Positions 60,955-64,000 of a DNA stretch of 64,000 nucleotides are shown here, one piece after another. The position numbers and the translations under genes were made by a program. This stretch comes from Mesomycoplasma ovipneumoniae ATCC 29419 (GTDB taxonomy: Bacteria > Bacillota_I > Bacilli_A > Mycoplasmatales > Metamycoplasmataceae). Location of the stretch: contig NZ_CP118522.1 of the NCBI RefSeq assembly GCF_028885435.1, positions 372,001-436,000 on the forward strand. The letters are read 5' to 3'. Under the pieces are notes generated by a model. The model was not told the DNA's origin and made no database searches. It saw nothing but the letters and a program-made list of their open reading frames with translations. Position 1 is the first letter of the stretch. Every line of letters starts with the position of its first letter.

Positions 60955-61593
60955 CGAGTTTCCTAGTTTAATGAGATAATATTAAAAAAGTGTCCGGTTT
61001 AAACTAGGATAAAAAAATTAATAGTTTAATATTATTTTAACATCATAGCATATTGCTGTGGTGTTTTTCAATTTAAAATCGATTGAATTCTATAATTGTT
61101 GTATAAATATATAATCTGCAATTATTTTTTTCAGATCTCCTAAAGTTATTTTACTGTAGTCTAACTCGTTTAAGCATTCACTTTTTATAGTTGAAAATCA
61201 GTATTCGGCCTCCCTATTATCCAAAGAATTTCCTACACGGGACAACGAAACAGTTCCTCCCATTTTATTTATTTTGTCAATATAGATTTTTGAAGTGTAT
61301 TGAAATCCATGGTCTGAATGAATAACAAAATCTTTATCAATAGACCTAAATGTCTTTATATTATCGATAACTAAATCTAAACTCGGACAAAGAAGCCAAC
61401 AACTTATTGTTAATTTTTTTTGTCCTGGTTTATTTTTGGGAACTTTTTTAACTTTTTTGGAAAAGTTAACTACCTATTTCAAATATTCGGGTCACTAGGA
61501 ACACGCTTCGCGATTGTTAAATATTATTTGGCATTTAAAATGTTAAATTCAACTCTTTGTCTTAATTTTTGCCATCAAACTAGGAAACTTAGG
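60955..61593 (-). mobile_element. composite element remnant bounded by related inverted ends
   Basis: CGAGTTTCCTAGTTT at 60955-60969 and AAACTAGGAAACTTAGG at 61577-61593 are diverged forms of the ends of the 51-477 element. Subterminal sequence (ATGAGATAAT...AGTGTCCGG on one side, GCCATC... on the other) agrees with the other copies. Inside lie an IS3-type transposase tail and, from about 61387, sequence resembling 180-305 and 535-560. Confidence 0.55.
61032..61386 (-). pseudogene. 3' remnant of an IS3-family transposase (OrfB)
   Basis: Translates to FVIHSDHGFQYTSKIY, then SLSRVGNSLDNREAEYWFS and, after a one-base frameshift near 61105, RIQSILNWKTPQQYAMMLK. These are the second and third acidic blocks of the DDE domain and the C-terminus of IS150/IS3 OrfB. 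The first ~170 residues and the upstream OrfA are missing. Inactive. Confidence 0.85.
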
Positions 61594-61796
61594 AAAAATA
61601 ACTATCAAAGCAAAACACTGAATTTTAAATCTAACACTCACGAATGCTAAATCTACTTATTAATCAAACTAAAAAAGCTAAAGTTTTAACTTAAAAAGCA
61701 AAATGTTATATTTAAACTACCTTTTTAGTTAAAAAACGGGTGTGTTCATAATCTTGTGTTTTAAATTTTTATGGATTTTTCAAATAGAAATGTAAT
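61594..61796. mobile_element. 3' flank of the IS256-type element
   Basis: Reversed, this matches 7730-7880 (AAAAAGTAGTTTAAA, CTTTTTAAGTTAAAA, and the motif ending in CGTGAGTGTTAG). No gene. The usual right end of the family is missing here; it is met only at 60955. Confidence 0.55.
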
Positions 61797-63050
61797 CTAA
61801 TTTAATTTTACATTATTTAACCGATTAGGGAAAATAATTTCTAATTGTTTTTTAATCATGAATCAATTTCTTACCTTTTGTCATTTTGTAGATGCGTTTT
61901 GGAGAGTTAAATAAGTTATTTTTGAAAGGTAATTTACACTTTGAATTCCGCCTTTTGTTTTTGTATTTTTCCTAATTATTCTATTCATTGACTCAATTAA
62001 ATTTGTGGTATAAATTGCTTGCCTCAATTCATATGGATATTTAAAAAATGTCGTTAGTTCAGCGAAATTTGTATACCAAGACTTGATAATTGAAGGATAT
62101 TTTTGGCCTCATTTTTTCCGCAAATTTATCAAGATTTTGCATTGCAAATTCTTGATTAGCCGCTTGATAAATCTTTTTCATATCAAGGACAAACTCTTTT
62201 TGTCTTTGTTAGAAACTTTTAAAAGCGAGTTTCTAATTTGGTGAACAACACATTTTTGAACATCTGTTTGCGGGAAAACCGCTTCAATTGTTTGAGTAAT
62301 TCCACTTAGATTATCGCAAGAAATTATTAGAACATCTTCCAGCCCGCGAGTTTTTAGTTCGCTAAAAACATCAAGTCAATTACTTGCTGATTCGGTATTT
62401 TTAATCCAAAATCCCAGTGCTTTTTTATTTCCGTCCCAATCAATTGCAAGAATAAGATAAAGTGATTTTTTGACAAAAACACCGTTTTCTTTAACATTAA
62501 AAAACATCCCATCAATGTACAAAATTGGATAGGAATTCTCAATTTTTCGCGATTTTCACTTTTCAATTTCAGGCAATAATTTGTCAGTAACTGAAGAAAT
62601 TCAGGCATTACTTATTTCTTTTTTATAGATGCTTTTTATTGTGTTAACAATATTTTCATATGACATTCCTGATGCAAAAAGTGAAAACACTTGCTCTTCG
62701 ATATCGCCTAAATTTGTTTCGTATTTACCGAGTAATTTGTTCTCAAAAGTGCCATTTCGATCTCTTGGTATTTTTAGATGAAAATTATTACTATTAAAAT
62801 TCACAGTTTTACCCGAAAATCCGTTTCGCTTATTTGGCCTATGCACGCCTTTTTTGCTTCGGTTACTTTTTTCATAGCCTAAATGTTGGCTTAATTCCGC
62901 CCTTAAGAGCGCCTCAGTAAAAGTTTTAAACATATGCGAAATTTCGTTGTGAAAATCTTCTTTTTTTATTTTTTTATAATCAGCGTATTTGTCAACAAGT
63001 TTTTTAGCTTCTAACTCAAATGGGGATAATGTTTTTTGCTGTTTTTTCAT
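61797..63050 (-). CDS. IS256/mutator-family transposase with two compensating frameshifts
   Basis: 417 residues, normal for IS256. Start at 63050 behind AAGGAC; an in-frame ATG also exists at 63065. DDE landmarks are YPILYIDGMFFNVKENG, IISCDNLSGI, VQKCVVHQIRNSLLKVS and IYTTNLIESMNRIIRK with the catalytic Glu. Between the A runs at 62197-62201 (one A too few) and 62112-62117 (one A too many), about 28 residues are read out of register, giving SLSLIWKRFIKRLIKN where the other frame gives EFVLDMKKIYQAANQ. The frame is restored afterwards, so the ORF is full-length but locally scrambled. Activity is doubtful. Confidence 0.88.
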
Positions 63051-63566
63051 ATTTTGGTCCTTCATAATAAATTTTATCAAAATAAATTTACTTTAAAAAC
63101 ACAAAATATTTAACATTACCTAAAAAACTAACAAAAATCATAAAAAACAACTACTATTTAAACTCAATGTAAATAGAAAACTCGTTTTTATTTGCAGCGA
63201 GCCTAAAAAACATATGAAGTTTTGAAAGAACAATAACCAAAAGCCCTAAATTTATGGATTTCTAAACGGTTAAATTTAAGGCATACCATCATATTTAAAA
63301 ATATAATGGATAATTCGCATTTTTTGATTTTTTTATGACAAAAACTCCCTGATTCCTCCCTAATTCAATATCAAAATTTATTAATTTATTCTTAGTGAGA
63401 TGTATTATAACATAATTTTATTTTATACCAAGCATTTTTTTCAAATGGTTAATTGTAAAATAATAAAAATTAAGATTTTAACGTCAAAAATCCCGTATTT
63501 ACTGGTATTTTTTCATATTTAGATTCACTAAAAAGCCAATTTTTGCCATAAAACTGTCAAACTCGG
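63051..63566 (-). mobile_element. 5' end and long leader of the IS256-type element
   Basis: Outer end CCCGAGTTTGACAGTTTTAT (reading minus), subterminal GGCAAAAATTGG, a T7 run at the site of the variable A tract, TGCTTGGTA/TATAAT promoter (-10 at 63404-63409), GGGAGG, a hairpin at 63159-63197, then the transposase start about 350 bases beyond the -10. The mini-cistron ATG found in the other copies is lost here. This links the scattered leader copies to a transposase. Confidence 0.75.
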
Positions 63567-63626
63567 GATACCGAAGGTCAAGTAGTAAAATATCTTGAAT
63601 CTTTAGATTTAATAAGACATAAGTAA
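63567..63626 (+). pseudogene. ptsI: duplicated 3' end of ptsI
   Basis: Nineteen codons (TEGQVVKYLESLDLIRHK, stop) nearly identical to the end of the ptsI gene at 41729, in inverted orientation. It abuts the outer end of the IS256-type element exactly. Confidence 0.85.
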
Positions 63627-63650
63627 TTTCCAATATTATTCAATTAAAAT

Positions 63651-63674
63651 AAAAAGGTGAAATTCCACCTTTTT
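63651..63674. terminator. duplicated bidirectional terminator
   Basis: AAAAAGGTGAAATTCCACCTTTTT, one base different from the palindrome at 41681-41704 and lying between the same two gene ends in inverted order. Confidence 0.8.
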
Positions 63675-63718
63675 ATTTTAATTTTAAAAAAAATTTTTGT
63701 CTTATGTATTATAAAAAC

Positions 63719-64000
63719 TTAATCAAGAGAATCTTCAATAAGTTCTTTTTCTGACTTTGAAATAAATGATCTAAGCATAATAAGATAAATTATATCAACT
63801 CAAATAATAAAAATTGCGACAATAGAAAGAACAAAAATTCCCTGAAACTTTGAAACAAAGTGAACATTTTTTAGGTTCATTCGTCTTGGTAGGTCATGTA
63901 ATTTAAAAGGGGAAATAATTAATAAAATTCAGTAAGCAAGTGATAATAAAGCCCAAAAAACAAACACTACAATTGCAAACGTAGTTGCTCCAAAAAATAA
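63719..64000 (-). CDS. small membrane protein (copy 2, cut by window edge)
   Basis: The visible 93 C-terminal residues align without gaps to copy 1 at 41164-41631: WILLIISPFKLHDLPRRMNL against WILLIISPFKLKDLPARMNL, and the shared ending IEDSLD. The helix after SIVAIFI differs (IWVDIIYLI against PFINIIYLI). Open to the window edge. Confidence 0.8.

Noticed and set aside
61420-61650. 76-codon ORF MSWFIFGNFFNFF in element debris
   Set aside because: Spans the border between two remnant types, with no ribosome site and no conservation in other copies.
62354-62608. Separate 84-codon ORF within the transposase
   Set aside because: Out-of-register reading; the IS256 motifs lie in the continuous frame 61797-63050.

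Overview
The window is very AT-rich and reads UGA as tryptophan. Almost every long gene is open only if TGA is sense, so its frame is chopped into pieces under the standard code. Together with lipobox proteins, P97/P102-like surface proteins, an SgaT/Ula-type sugar PTS and many homopolymer tracts, this points to a mollicute, most likely the Mycoplasma (Mesomycoplasma) hyopneumoniae/ovipneumoniae/conjunctivae group. Species is inference. No rRNA, tRNA or CRISPR array was recognised.

Layout. 1-596: mobile-element debris, including a small element with perfect 17-bp inverted ends inside 28-bp direct repeats. 597-7076 (-): a two-gene operon of P97-like and P102-like surface proteins. 7077-7991: two transposon leader copies. 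7992-15914 (-): a 2,640-residue FtsX-type permease. 16261-22230 (+): a 1,989-residue protein with an N-terminal SGNH/GDSL hydrolase domain. 22561-28641 (+): a restriction-modification island (nuclease-methylase, specificity subunit interrupted by AG-dinucleotide tracts) bracketed by two paralogous proteins with a possible MazF/PemK-like N-terminus. 28757-29312: a transposase-less element. 29386-33369 (-): a lipoprotein metalloprotease of IgA1-protease (M26) type. 33713-40114 (+): rpe, three small membrane or unknown genes, ulaC, ulaB, ulaA and tkt, behind a promoter whose spacer is a poly(A) run. 40303-41023: element copy and a broken nadE. 41164-44451: small membrane protein, ptsI and a divergent LDH-like gene. 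44595-50083 (+): ABC permease, ABC ATPase and two lipoproteins. 50222-53290 (+): Pro/Glu-rich membrane protein, trmB, pepA. 53471-57732 (-): a DUF262/DUF1524 (GmrSD-like) nuclease with a C5-cytosine methyltransferase. 57918-58205: serine-protease remnant. 58387-60875 (+): two paralogous membrane proteins. 60955-63566: IS3 remnant and an IS256/mutator-type IS. 63567-64000: inverted partial copy of the ptsI end and its small membrane-protein neighbour.

Themes. (1) Contingency DNA: AG13 and AG15 tracts inside the specificity gene, TA16 in front of the cytosine methyltransferase, and A16-17 runs in promoters. In the specificity gene, losing one AG unit joins the two halves into one frame. (2) Two defence loci with unusual partners. 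(3) Repeated mobile-element leaders, each with a strong promoter, a 4-5 codon mini-cistron and a long hairpin, that sit at most rearrangement borders. (4) Host-interaction proteins (P97/P102-like, M26 protease, lipoproteins) beside a streamlined metabolism in which PTS-imported sugar acid or pentose is probably passed to the pentose-phosphate enzymes rpe and tkt.
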